Positions 1-6,855 of a DNA stretch of 8,505 nucleotides are shown piece after piece. The notes beneath the pieces are model-generated. The model had not been told where the DNA came from. It did not search any database and worked only from the letters and a program-made list of their open reading frames with translations. Position 1 is the stretch's first letter. Each line of letters starts with the position of its first letter. A program made the translations under genes and the position numbers. Origin of the DNA: CAZSMC01 sp964607755 (GTDB lineage: Bacteria; Zhuqueibacterota; Zhuqueibacteria; Residuimicrobiales; Krinioviventaceae); assembly GCA_964607755.1 (NCBI GenBank), contig CAZSMC010000121.1:1-8505 (forward strand), given 5' to 3'.

Positions 1-3
1 ATA

Positions 4-17
4 GGCACTTTAGTGCC
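4..17. repeat. Short perfect inverted repeat at the left edge
   Basis: The arms GGCACT and AGTGCC are exact reverse complements separated by two T residues. Neither strand has a T-run directly after it, so it is not a convincing intrinsic terminator. It could be a protein-binding palindrome or the edge of a dispersed intergenic element. Chance is also possible for six-base arms. Confidence 0.3.
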
Positions 18-101
18 CAAATATTAAAACTTCCACCCAAGACTGAGCTTTTACGCTATATTTGATGTTTTCCTTGTCCTTGCGACAGAAATAGTTTAAC
101 T

Positions 102-132
102 TTGACACTTAAAAATCAAAATATCATGTAAT
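102..132 (+). promoter_or_regulatory. Weak candidate promoter for the LptG-family gene
   Basis: TTGACA at 102-107 is a perfect sigma70-type -35 box. TGTAAT at 127-132 matches the -10 consensus at five of six positions, but the spacer is 19 bases, longer than the usual 17. Transcription would start only about ten bases before the ATG at 148, giving a very short leader without a Shine-Dalgarno sequence. The consensus may differ in this phylum, so this is only a candidate. Confidence 0.25.
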
Positions 133-147
133 AAACTTGTTTGATCG

Positions 148-1221
148 ATGCGCATACTTGACCGTTACATTGCCCGGAAATTCCTGCAGGTTTTTATATT
201 TGCTATCATTGCTTTTCTCAGTATTTTTATTATTGTTGATCTTATCGAAAATCTTGATGATTTTATTGATCATAAAGTGCCGGTTCGTATAGTCGTTGAC
301 TATTATCTCTATTACCTGCCTTTTATCATCGTTCTTATCCTGCCGGTCACATCGCTGATTTCAAGTTTGTTCAGCGTGGGAGATCTTGCCAGGCACAACG
401 AAATTGTGTCTATGAAAAGCGCTGGCATGTCGCTGTACCGGATTTTTCTGCCACTTTTTATTGTCGGAATTTTAATAAGCGGTGTGTCACTTGGGGTGGC
501 AAATTATCTGGTACCGCTTTCGGCTGAAAAAAAGGAAGCCATCAACAGAGAATACATGAAAGGTGGGAAATCACCTGAACGCTTGAGCAATCTCTACCTT
601 CAGGACAACCAGGGCTTACGAATTAGCATGAGATATTACAATGTGGCAACAAAAATTGGCAATGTGGTGAGTATCCGGGAGTTCAGAGACAATCAACTCA
701 TCAGCCGGATTGATGTGCGAAAAATGGTGTGGCAGGATAGCCTGTGGGTGCTTCATAACGGTTACGAGCGCATTTTTCAAAATGATCATGAAACCGCTTA
801 TAATTTCGAGCGTCGCATTTTTAAAGAGACAAGTATGCGTCCGCAAAATTTGTCACGCATGGTGAAAAATCCAGAGGAAATGTCTTACAATCAGCTTCAA
901 GATTTTATCAAAGAAGTAAAACGGAATGGCGGCGATCCTAACCGCTGGCTTGTCGATCTGTATTTGAAACTTGCCCTGCCGTTTGCTAATTTTATCATCA
1001 TCCTTTTCGGCGCACCTTTGTCATCATCTCACACCCAGCGCAGCGGTGCAGGACGCGGTTTCGGTGTCAGTCTTGCCGTGACTTTTATTTATTTTGGCAT
1101 CTTGAAAACAACCCAGGCTATGGGGCATAACGGACGGCTGCATCCGTTGCTGGCAGCGTGGTTAGCCAATGTCATTTTTGGTATTACAGGTTTGTTTGTT
1201 TTGTTCAAAGCAAAAAAATGA
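148..1221 (+). CDS. lptG: LptF/LptG-family lipopolysaccharide export permease (LptG-like)
   Basis: Inner-membrane subunit of the LptB2FGC transporter, which extracts lipopolysaccharide from the inner membrane and passes it to the periplasmic Lpt bridge. The 357 residues match the usual family length. The start MRILDRYIARKFL is the typical family N-terminus. Predicted helices lie near residues 15-32, 57-75, 98-122, 271-291, 303-322 and 332-353, with the periplasmic beta-jellyroll between helices 3 and 4 (about 124-268). The cytoplasmic stretch NEIVSMKSAGMS (84-95) is the coupling region that contacts the LptB ATPase. GAPLSS before helix 5 and HPLLAAWLAN in helix 6 are further family landmarks. 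No Shine-Dalgarno is seen before the ATG, but the N-terminal match fixes the start. No lptF partner lies within the window: the 147 bases upstream are non-coding and the downstream gene converges. LptF and LptG are hard to separate by eye, so the symbol is less certain than the family. Confidence 0.9.
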   Translation: MRILDRYIARKFLQVFIFAIIAFLSIFIIVDLIENLDDFIDHKVPVRIVVDYYLYYLPFIIVLILPVTSLISSLFSVGDLARHNEIVSMKSAGMSLYRIFLPLFIVGILISGVSLGVANYLVPLSAEKKEAINREYMKGGKSPERLSNLYLQDNQGLRISMRYYNVATKIGNVVSIREFRDNQLISRIDVRKMVWQDSLWVLHNGYERIFQNDHETAYNFERRIFKETSMRPQNLSRMVKNPEEMSYNQLQDFIKEVKRNGGDPNRWLVDLYLKLALPFANFIIILFGAPLSSSHTQRSGAGRGFGVSLAVTFIYFGILKTTQAMGHNGRLHPLLAAWLANVIFGITGLFVLFKAKK

Positions 1222-1244
1222 ATGGGATGTGCTGATCATAGAAA

Positions 1245-1256
1245 ATTATCGATAAT
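1245..1256. repeat. Palindrome between convergent genes
   Basis: ATTATCGATAAT is a perfect 12-base palindrome in the 40-base gap between two convergent stop codons. As a hairpin it would have only a short, AT-rich stem, and no T-run follows on either side. It is therefore at best a weak bidirectional terminator, or a chance palindrome. Confidence 0.25.
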
Positions 1257-1261
1257 CCTTG

Positions 1262-1942
1262 TTAAACGCTATTTTTATTGGCTTTGCGGGCGTTTTGCAA
1301 AATGGTCTGCATGGCTTCACTGTCCAGATCGGATGGCTTGCTATCGGGTTGTTTCCGTTTTTCTTTGGTCTGCCTGTCCAGGTAATATGAAAGCTTAACC
1401 ACCGGTTTGACTGGCACTTCAACCGACACTCCGGACGTTAACTCGAGTGACATTTTGGCCCCGTCGCTCTCTTTCATGTCCCTGGTTTGCTTGAGACCCA
1501 GCCAGGCATAAAATTGATCTTTGGAAGAAATAGCCGTTTTGAGGTCTTTGACTCTGGTCCAGGGAATAGAAAAGTATCGCATGCGAAAAGGATGCTCTTT
1601 CGAACCAAGTCTCTTGTCCAGGTTCTCAAAACCGCTAAAGGGCCGCAACTGGACAACAGCATTTTCAGTTAGCCAGTATTCTACGCCATTTATAATGGTA
1701 CGGAAATAACTGCTGACAATACCGGGTATAAAAAAAACAAAAAAGACAATGCGTGCTGCAGGTTGGGACAGGTGAGACATGCCAATAGCAAGGAAGAATA
1801 TCGAGGTCAATAATGCAAACACAAAAGCGCCCAACAGCCAGGAAAATATTTTTGAAAAAAACCGGCTTGTTGAACGGTGACGCCAGCTTACCAGTATGCT
1901 ACCAAAGTCTTCTTTTCTTTTGCTTTTCTCCCACATCTTCAT
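1262..1942 (-). CDS. Membrane protein with two transmembrane helices and a probable bacterial PH-like domain
   Basis: 226 residues, function unknown. A basic, polar N-terminus is followed by two closely spaced hydrophobic helices at about residues 33-53 and 64-80. Then comes a soluble region (about 87-180) beginning EYWLTENAVVQLRPF and continuing FSIPWTRVKDLK. A tyrosine/LTE strand followed by an 'IPW.R..D' strand resembles the bacterial PH-like fold of YdbT/bPH2-type membrane proteins; this is pattern recognition only. The C-terminus (about 190-226) is charged and probably disordered. The frame opens further upstream at a TTG (1949-1951), but the strong GAGGAG at 1954-1959 is only two bases from that codon and eleven from the ATG at 1940-1942, so the ATG is preferred. 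The gene converges with the LptG-like gene and stands apart (241 bases) from the GWxTD gene on the same strand, so it probably has its own promoter. A link to lipopolysaccharide transport would be speculation. Confidence 0.7.
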   Translation of the reverse strand: MKMWEKSKRKEDFGSILVSWRHRSTSRFFSKIFSWLLGAFVFALLTSIFFLAIGMSHLSQPAARIVFFVFFIPGIVSSYFRTIINGVEYWLTENAVVQLRPFSGFENLDKRLGSKEHPFRMRYFSIPWTRVKDLKTAISSKDQFYAWLGLKQTRDMKESDGAKMSLELTSGVSVEVPVKPVVKLSYYLDRQTKEKRKQPDSKPSDLDSEAMQTILQNARKANKNSV

Positions 1943-1953
1943 ATCGGTCAATT

Positions 1954-1959
1954 CTCCTC
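1954..1959 (-). promoter_or_regulatory. Shine-Dalgarno GAGGAG that decides the start of the PH-like membrane protein
   Basis: The minus strand reads GAGGAG here, the strongest ribosome-binding site in the window. It lies two bases before an in-frame TTG and eleven before the ATG at 1942. Two bases is too close for initiation, so the ATG three codons in is the likely start. Confidence 0.6.
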
Positions 1960-2091
1960 TTTTAAAAGATCACCACGTTCAAGACTCAGGGCGTGGAACA
2001 TTAACTGAAAAATGTATACCGGATATTGCTTCAAATAATAAAAGTTTAGTAACAATTTTCGCCGGCTTTAATTTTTGTCAAACCTGCGTCC

Positions 2092-2106
2092 TGATTTTGA
2101 AAATCA
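2092..2106. repeat. AT-rich palindrome upstream of the PH-like membrane protein gene
   Basis: TGATTTT and AAAATCA are perfect seven-base arms around a single G. The site is in the 240-base gap between two minus-strand genes, about 150 bases before the start at 1942. A TTGACA lies at 2076-2081 on the minus strand, just downstream of the palindrome, but I find no matching -10 at a normal distance. It is operator-like in shape. Such a palindrome can arise by chance in AT-rich DNA, so the assignment is weak. Confidence 0.2.
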
Positions 2107-2182
2107 TCTATATCTTTCAGGAGCAGATACAATCATTTATATTGGGATAAAAAATAGGATTATTTTTTAAAAAAGCAAAGAA

Positions 2183-3454
2183 TCATTCTATTTTAACCAG
2201 ACGAAAAATGCCGTTCCTTTCATGATCGACAAAGATATATTTGCGGCCCAGCCGGTCATAGGTCCAGATTTCGGTCGCTGGCATGTTCATTTCCATATCG
2301 TGACGCGCCACATTGCTTGGCGGTCCGTACTTTATGTAAATCCGCCCCCTGTCTGTCTGCCATCCCGGCCGGCGTGAAGATATTTCCGTAAAATTTTTGT
2401 TGCTAAAATCGACACGCCGATAAAACTCGAGTTTCAGTTCATTCTTGCGGGTGTCAGGTGTCGGATCTCGCTGTTCCCAGAATTGATCGAAAAGAATTTT
2501 TTTCTGGTCTGCAGGTGCGTTGCGCATAGAATCAACGGTCTTTTTATTGCCCACCAGGGCGAGCTGTTCGATGGCAATATCTATATTATTATCAAGCATT
2601 TCCAGGTTTCCCCAGAACACATGAAAAGCGTCCCGCACAGATGCGGTTTGATCTCCTGCCCGGGCTTTGATGTCCAAATAATACTCTCCGGGTTTGGTGA
2701 GATAATCGCGCAAATGAATACATTCACGAATAACTGAGGCACTGTTCTCTATGCTATATTCTTTTGGTGAGAGGAAAAGTTTTTTACCCGCTGAATTATG
2801 AACGACAAAATCAGCCTTGACTTTACTCTTTCGCGGCGGATAGATTTCCACATAAACGGCAAAGTCAGAATTGATGTCATTAAAGCTGTTTTTCAGATTC
2901 GGCAGATACTTTGGTTTTTTCATTGAACAATCGATGCTGTCAACGAAAACCGGATCGCCAATACGCAGTTTATTACCAGAAAAATCTTTCAGATTGATCT
3001 TTTCTTCCTTTTCGACCGCTTTACCAGATTCCACATCCGTTATTTTGATTACAACTTTATAATTGCCTGGCTTTATAGACATCGAAAAAGAATGCATGGA
3101 CGGATTCGTCCTCAGGTTTGTCGCCTTATAATCCTGAACGTTGGCCCGTCCGGTCACAGCGCGTTCGGCAATGGCTTCTTTGCCATCATACACAATAGCG
3201 GATATTTCGTAACGAGCTTTATAACCACCGTCTTTTTTATAGAAGGTAAGAATATCGTTCACCACAGCAAAATAGAAATCAATGCGGCTCTTTGACATGT
3301 CTGTCGAGTCTGCCATATTATATATCCGATAGGCAAAAAGATCCCGCCCGAACATATTCTGCCGCCGGGAATCAGCTCTGTTGGTGATAAACTGCGCATC
3401 AACATTTTGGACGAATATAAAAACAAGGTATATGATCAATATTATTTTTTTCAT
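2183..3454 (-). CDS. Secreted GWxTD-domain protein
   Basis: 423 residues, exported, molecular function unknown. A signal peptide MKKIILIIYLVFIFVQNVDA is visible, with cleavage probably after VDA around residue 20. The middle (about 25-300) is rich in alternating strands and looks like beta-sandwich modules. The C-terminal domain (about 322-423) is the named GWxTD domain: it starts with FWEQRDPTPDT (about 325-335), has the signature GWQTDRGRIYIKYGPP (364-379), and ends with EIWTYDRLGRKYIFVD. This tail domain is typical of secreted proteins in Bacteroidota, Acidobacteriota, Calditrichota and relatives, and its role is not established. An upstream in-frame GTG (3458-3460) has AGGA only two bases away, whereas the ATG at 3452-3454 has it eight bases away and begins a clean signal peptide, so the ATG is chosen. 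The gene lies 110 bases downstream of the peptidase-propeller-barrel gene on the same strand, behind a hairpin. This suggests co-expression, perhaps at a lower level. No lipobox is seen, so it is probably periplasmic or peripherally bound to the outer membrane. Confidence 0.88.
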   Translation of the reverse strand: MKKIILIIYLVFIFVQNVDAQFITNRADSRRQNMFGRDLFAYRIYNMADSTDMSKSRIDFYFAVVNDILTFYKKDGGYKARYEISAIVYDGKEAIAERAVTGRANVQDYKATNLRTNPSMHSFSMSIKPGNYKVVIKITDVESGKAVEKEEKINLKDFSGNKLRIGDPVFVDSIDCSMKKPKYLPNLKNSFNDINSDFAVYVEIYPPRKSKVKADFVVHNSAGKKLFLSPKEYSIENSASVIRECIHLRDYLTKPGEYYLDIKARAGDQTASVRDAFHVFWGNLEMLDNNIDIAIEQLALVGNKKTVDSMRNAPADQKKILFDQFWEQRDPTPDTRKNELKLEFYRRVDFSNKNFTEISSRRPGWQTDRGRIYIKYGPPSNVARHDMEMNMPATEIWTYDRLGRKYIFVDHERNGIFRLVKIE

Positions 3455-3462
3455 GCTCACTG

Positions 3463-3466
3463 TCCT
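3463..3466 (-). promoter_or_regulatory. Short Shine-Dalgarno AGGA that supports the ATG start of the GWxTD gene
   Basis: The minus strand reads ACAGGACAGTGAGCATG here. AGGA is eight bases from the ATG at 3454 and only two from the GTG at 3460. The spacing, together with the better signal peptide, favours the ATG. Confidence 0.5.
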
Positions 3467-3505
3467 GTCAGAAACAATTACCAGTCAATTTTCCGGTTCA
3501 ATTTT

Positions 3506-3536
3506 AAAAGGTGCCGGATATGTGCATATCCGGTAC
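3506..3536 (-). terminator. Hairpin with short T-run between the barrel gene and the GWxTD gene
   Basis: CCGGATAT (3514-3521) and ATATCCGG (3526-3533) form a perfect eight-base-pair stem with the four-base loop 3522-3525. Two more outer pairs are possible beyond one mismatch. Read in the direction of the minus-strand genes, the hairpin begins 28 bases after the stop of the barrel gene and is followed by CACCTTTT, a short T-run. This is a plausible intrinsic terminator. The T-run is only four long and the stem is partly AT, so partial read-through into the GWxTD gene is likely. Alternatively it is a processing or stability hairpin in a joint message. Confidence 0.55.
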
Positions 3537-3564
3537 GCAATACATACAAAGGTGGTTATCAGAG

Positions 3565-6500
3565 TTAAAAATCAGCGCCAAGCGACCACAGAACTTCCAC
3601 CTTGTCCGAGGTATTGTAAAAATTCGTTGGCCAGGCAAAGTCAACGCGCAGCAAGAACATGCCGAGGTTGATACGCATGCCAAAACCGATGCTGGCGAAC
3701 AGATCGTCAGTTTTGAACAGTCCGTTGGGTGCTTTTTGGAAAAGTTTTGGACGGTCTCCCTCATCCCATGCTAAACCCATATCCATAAAGGCAGCGCCTT
3801 TGATGTGTCTCAGCAGAATGGGCAGCGGGAATCCGGCTTGCAGGTAACGCACAAACGGGAACCGGAATTCCAGGTTGGTTAGTGCGAACCGGGTGCCTTC
3901 CAAAGCGTAATAATAAGCGCCCCGCAAGGGCATCTCAAAGGAAGAAAAGTAAATTTCTTCGATATTGCTGACACGGATTCCGCCGCTATAACGATAGTTA
4001 ATCCAGTTTGGTGTACCGCCAAGGAAAAACTTTTGCGCGTGTTTGCCAAAACTGGCACCGGTGGCAAGACGCAAACCAAAGGTATAATCATTCTTGATCC
4101 GCATATAGCGTCGCCAGTCCAAACGCACAGTGGTGAAATCAAGTCCCATGTCGGCAATATACGGGCTATAGGTAATGCCAGCTTTCCAGCGTGTACCGTT
4201 CGTTGGGCCAGTATAACCCCACACTGTTGTATCTTTGGTATAGCTGAGATTATTAAGCCAGAAGTACCTGTCCTGCGGTGAAAGATATCCGCGTTTGACA
4301 AGCTCGTCAACAATTTCATCCGGAATATCCATATAGGCACGATTAATTCCCATAAGAGAGATACCGCCACTGATTCGGGTATAACGATCGAAAGGATTAC
4401 TCATGTACAAGCTCAATCCGTAATTACGGTCACGGACCCAGCCAGTGTTGTAAGAATAAAAGAAATACGCATTGTGATAAATACCGCCGCCAATATCCAA
4501 ACGGTTTTTGAGATAATAATACTGAACAGCATAGTCGGCGTTTTTGAGATCACCATAAACATTCAGAGCCAGATTCAAACGATGATCACCCAGGACATCG
4601 GACAGCATGATGTTAGTGTAGCCCTGAGTTCCGAAAAATTGATCATACCCCACATTGCCGTAAACCAGGTCTGTCGTGAATTCAACTTCGTAATCATGCA
4701 CCTTATATCCGCCGGTCATTGACATATAATCGGTAGAATCGAGGAACACCTCTTCGTTGTCAAAATGGATATCTGCATTGGCAAAATCTTCATCGAATAC
4801 ATAGTGGCGGTACTTTTGCGTTTCTTCGCTGTGGAGATACGGATCTGTAGGAATCCCATCCTCCGGCTCATTTTGCAGAGCCATTTGCTCTTCTTTTTCC
4901 AGTTTTTTTACAAACTGCGTTTTTTGCACCGTTATATCGCCAGGTTTAATCTTTAGTGGATTTTTCATCATGTACACATCGTAACCAGCGTTATAAAATG
5001 AGGTAAAAGTAAGACGGTTTGCGTCGCCGCCCCATGTGGGCAAATACGCGCCGGTAAGCACATTCGTGATAGGCCATTCATCACCGGTTTCCACATCCTT
5101 TAGATAAATATTGGATACACCGGAACGGTCACTAGTGAAAGCGATGTATTTCTGATCCGGTGAATAAATTGGCGCTCGTTCCAGATAGTCTGTATTAACC
5201 ACCCGTTTTATGCCGGAACCGTCCACATTGATTTCGTAAATATCATAATTTTTCATGTTCAGGTTTTCCGGCAGCAAATAGTCGGGGTACTCATCAAGAT
5301 AACTGCCACGGTCGCTGGCAAACAGCAGTTTTTTGCCGTCAGGAGACCATGACGGTTCAACATTGCTGAAAATGTCGTTGGTTAACTTTCGCAGGGATTT
5401 TGTTTTCAGGTTGTAAATATAAAGATCAGCCTGGCCGTCCTTGAGTCCCATAAAAGCAATCTCATCGCCATCAGGACTCCAGGCAGAGTTGTAAATCCCG
5501 TCCAAACCGACGTTAATGCTTTGTTCAATTTTTTCTTTTTTAACATTGACAATATGCAATTGATCTTCAGCACCGGCTTTGGCGGAAAATACCAGTTTTT
5601 CATCGTCAGGGCTCCAGCTTATACCGCGGCCCCTCAACCAGTGAAGCTCTTCGAGATCTCCGGCCCGTTGGCCGCGAACAACTTTTTTCAATAATCGACC
5701 GTCAATAGCGCTGGCAATATAAATATCAAAATAGTCTTCCTTGTCGGAGAGAAAGGCAATCTTGTCGCCCCGGTTGCTCATCACCGGACTGGTATTGACA
5801 AAGTTGCGCCATTCTTTATGATTGGTAATGCGTTGAGAAAATTCTTCTGGTTCTTTTCGGTCAGCGATGTCCGGCCAGTATTGGCGCTTTAAATAGAGCT
5901 GCCAGCGTTTACTCAGTTCTTCAACGTCAATGCCGATAGACTGTTTAAAGCCTCGTTTGCTGCTTTTGGTCGCTTTGATCTTGTTGACCAGTTCGCCGAT
6001 CTTTTCTTGACCATAGGTATCGGCAATATAGCGCAGCACAGATTGACCGCCTTTGTAAGCCAAAAACGCGCTGAGTTGCGGAATGTCTGGCAAATAACCG
6101 CTGACAGTTGCGTCTCTCATAAACATATCGCTCTCGATATCCCAGCCGCGGCTTTCCCATTCTGCCAGCCCCTCAATAAACCATAACGGCATCTGGAACT
6201 GGGTCAAGCCTGTGATAATAGACTGGGCACCAGCTCCGTACACCTGCTGCAACATAACAGCGTGGGTTAATTCGTGATGAATGACATGACGGAATTTTTC
6301 CCATTCGCCTTCATACGGAATAACAACTCGATTTTTAAAAAACTCTGTGAATCCGCCTACAGACTCTTCCGGCGGATTAAGATCGACATTAGTCTGGCCA
6401 AAATCGTTGTGGCTATTATAAGCAATGATTTTAATGCGGTCCTGCAATTCATAATTCAAATCCATGGAAAGTTGCTGGTAGCTTTTTTCAGCTACACGGA

Positions 6501-6702
6501 TGACAAATTCCGCAATATTTTTCCCGCCCTGGGTATAATAAACATCAAAATGTTCCGACTGAATATATAGCCACTCAAAGTCAGTATATTGAACCTTGTT
6601 TTTGCCGAAATATTGGCACTGCCCGATCCCGGGGAGGATCAGCCCTGATATAAAGGCTATAAAAATTGCGTTAATCAATATAATTGTTATTTTTTTAATC
6701 AT
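3565..6702 (-). CDS. Peptidase-MA-like / TolB-type beta-propeller / Omp85-like outer-membrane barrel fusion protein
   Basis: 1045 residues in three parts behind an N-terminal signal sequence (about 1-29; the cysteine at 29 lacks a proper lipobox). Residues about 40-285 are a gluzincin-type metallopeptidase domain resembling the peptidase-MA family: HELTH at 143-147 supplies two zinc-ligand histidines and the catalytic glutamate, and WFIEGLAEW (174-182) supplies the likely third ligand, E177. Residues about 300-580 hold six WD40/PD40-like repeats of the TolB type, with cores such as WSPDDEKLVF (363), WSPDGDEIAF (408), WSPDGKKLLF (452) and YSPDQKYIAF (513). An acidic linker (about 590-665) leads to a beta-barrel (about 670-1045) resembling the Omp85/surface-antigen family: FFLGG at 892-896, PLRGAYYY at 925-932, NLEFRFP at 943-949, and a terminal phenylalanine as expected for BAM-inserted barrels. 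The peptidase and propeller should sit in the periplasm. The ATG follows a purine-rich AGAGAG, a weak Shine-Dalgarno. The substrate is unknown. Confidence 0.88.
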   Translation of the reverse strand: MIKKITIILINAIFIAFISGLILPGIGQCQYFGKNKVQYTDFEWLYIQSEHFDVYYTQGGKNIAEFVIRVAEKSYQQLSMDLNYELQDRIKIIAYNSHNDFGQTNVDLNPPEESVGGFTEFFKNRVVIPYEGEWEKFRHVIHHELTHAVMLQQVYGAGAQSIITGLTQFQMPLWFIEGLAEWESRGWDIESDMFMRDATVSGYLPDIPQLSAFLAYKGGQSVLRYIADTYGQEKIGELVNKIKATKSSKRGFKQSIGIDVEELSKRWQLYLKRQYWPDIADRKEPEEFSQRITNHKEWRNFVNTSPVMSNRGDKIAFLSDKEDYFDIYIASAIDGRLLKKVVRGQRAGDLEELHWLRGRGISWSPDDEKLVFSAKAGAEDQLHIVNVKKEKIEQSINVGLDGIYNSAWSPDGDEIAFMGLKDGQADLYIYNLKTKSLRKLTNDIFSNVEPSWSPDGKKLLFASDRGSYLDEYPDYLLPENLNMKNYDIYEINVDGSGIKRVVNTDYLERAPIYSPDQKYIAFTSDRSGVSNIYLKDVETGDEWPITNVLTGAYLPTWGGDANRLTFTSFYNAGYDVYMMKNPLKIKPGDITVQKTQFVKKLEKEEQMALQNEPEDGIPTDPYLHSEETQKYRHYVFDEDFANADIHFDNEEVFLDSTDYMSMTGGYKVHDYEVEFTTDLVYGNVGYDQFFGTQGYTNIMLSDVLGDHRLNLALNVYGDLKNADYAVQYYYLKNRLDIGGGIYHNAYFFYSYNTGWVRDRNYGLSLYMSNPFDRYTRISGGISLMGINRAYMDIPDEIVDELVKRGYLSPQDRYFWLNNLSYTKDTTVWGYTGPTNGTRWKAGITYSPYIADMGLDFTTVRLDWRRYMRIKNDYTFGLRLATGASFGKHAQKFFLGGTPNWINYRYSGGIRVSNIEEIYFSSFEMPLRGAYYYALEGTRFALTNLEFRFPFVRYLQAGFPLPILLRHIKGAAFMDMGLAWDEGDRPKLFQKAPNGLFKTDDLFASIGFGMRINLGMFLLRVDFAWPTNFYNTSDKVEVLWSLGADF

Positions 6703-6733
6703 TTGATTTCTCTCTTTTTAAACGACATCATTC

Positions 6734-6764
6734 ATAATATGAGAAATAACAGCCGTAAAATCAA
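6734..6764 (-). promoter_or_regulatory. Candidate promoter of the peptidase-propeller-barrel gene
   Basis: On the minus strand, TATTAT at 6734-6739 matches the -10 consensus at five of six positions. TTGATT at 6759-6764 matches the -35 at four of six, with a 19-base spacer. A start near 6727 would give a leader of about 25 bases before the ATG at 6702. The region is very AT-rich, so chance matches are common. Confidence 0.3.
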
Positions 6765-6777
6765 GCTTTTCACAAAT

Positions 6778-6791
6778 TTTTGACGTCAAAA
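6778..6791. promoter_or_regulatory. Perfect 14-base palindrome upstream of the barrel gene; candidate operator
   Basis: TTTTGACGTCAAAA is exactly self-complementary. It lies in the 153-base gap before the 1045-residue gene, 13 bases upstream of the candidate -35 box. That is a normal position for an activator site or an upstream operator. No regulator gene is nearby to pair with it. The core TGACGTCA is a common dimer half-site arrangement, so the assignment rests on symmetry and position alone. Confidence 0.35.
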
Positions 6792-6855
6792 TCTTTCACA
6801 TGTTTATCTTAAAATTAACGTTATAATAAAGTGCATGTTCCACATTGGATTCAAG

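Noticed and set aside
16..60. Minus-strand frame ending LGWKF-stop, like an outer-membrane protein C-terminus
   Set aside because: A stop codon lies only a few codons upstream in the same frame, so there is no gene behind it without assuming a frameshift.
1896..2150. 84-codon plus-strand frame across the start of the PH-like membrane protein and its upstream gap
   Set aside because: It has no ribosome-binding site and no motif, and it overlaps a gene with a strong start signal on the other strand.
2163..2174. TTTTTTAAAAAA palindrome downstream of the GWxTD gene
   Set aside because: A stem of only A-T pairs with no loop is not a credible terminator, and no GC-rich hairpin adjoins it.
3879..4370. 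163-codon open frame on the minus strand inside the barrel gene
   Set aside because: It lies in another frame of the well-supported 1045-residue gene, has no recognisable motif, and its composition is that of an out-of-frame reading.
6600..6625. Lipoprotein signal at the N-terminus of the barrel-peptidase protein (cysteine 29)
   Set aside because: The residues before the cysteine are I-G-Q, and the glutamine at -1 does not fit a lipobox. An ordinary signal peptide is more likely.
6822..6827. Perfect TATAAT on the plus strand
   Set aside because: No acceptable -35 lies 16-19 bases upstream, and it would drive transcription antisense into the GNAT gene. The region is AT-rich enough for chance.
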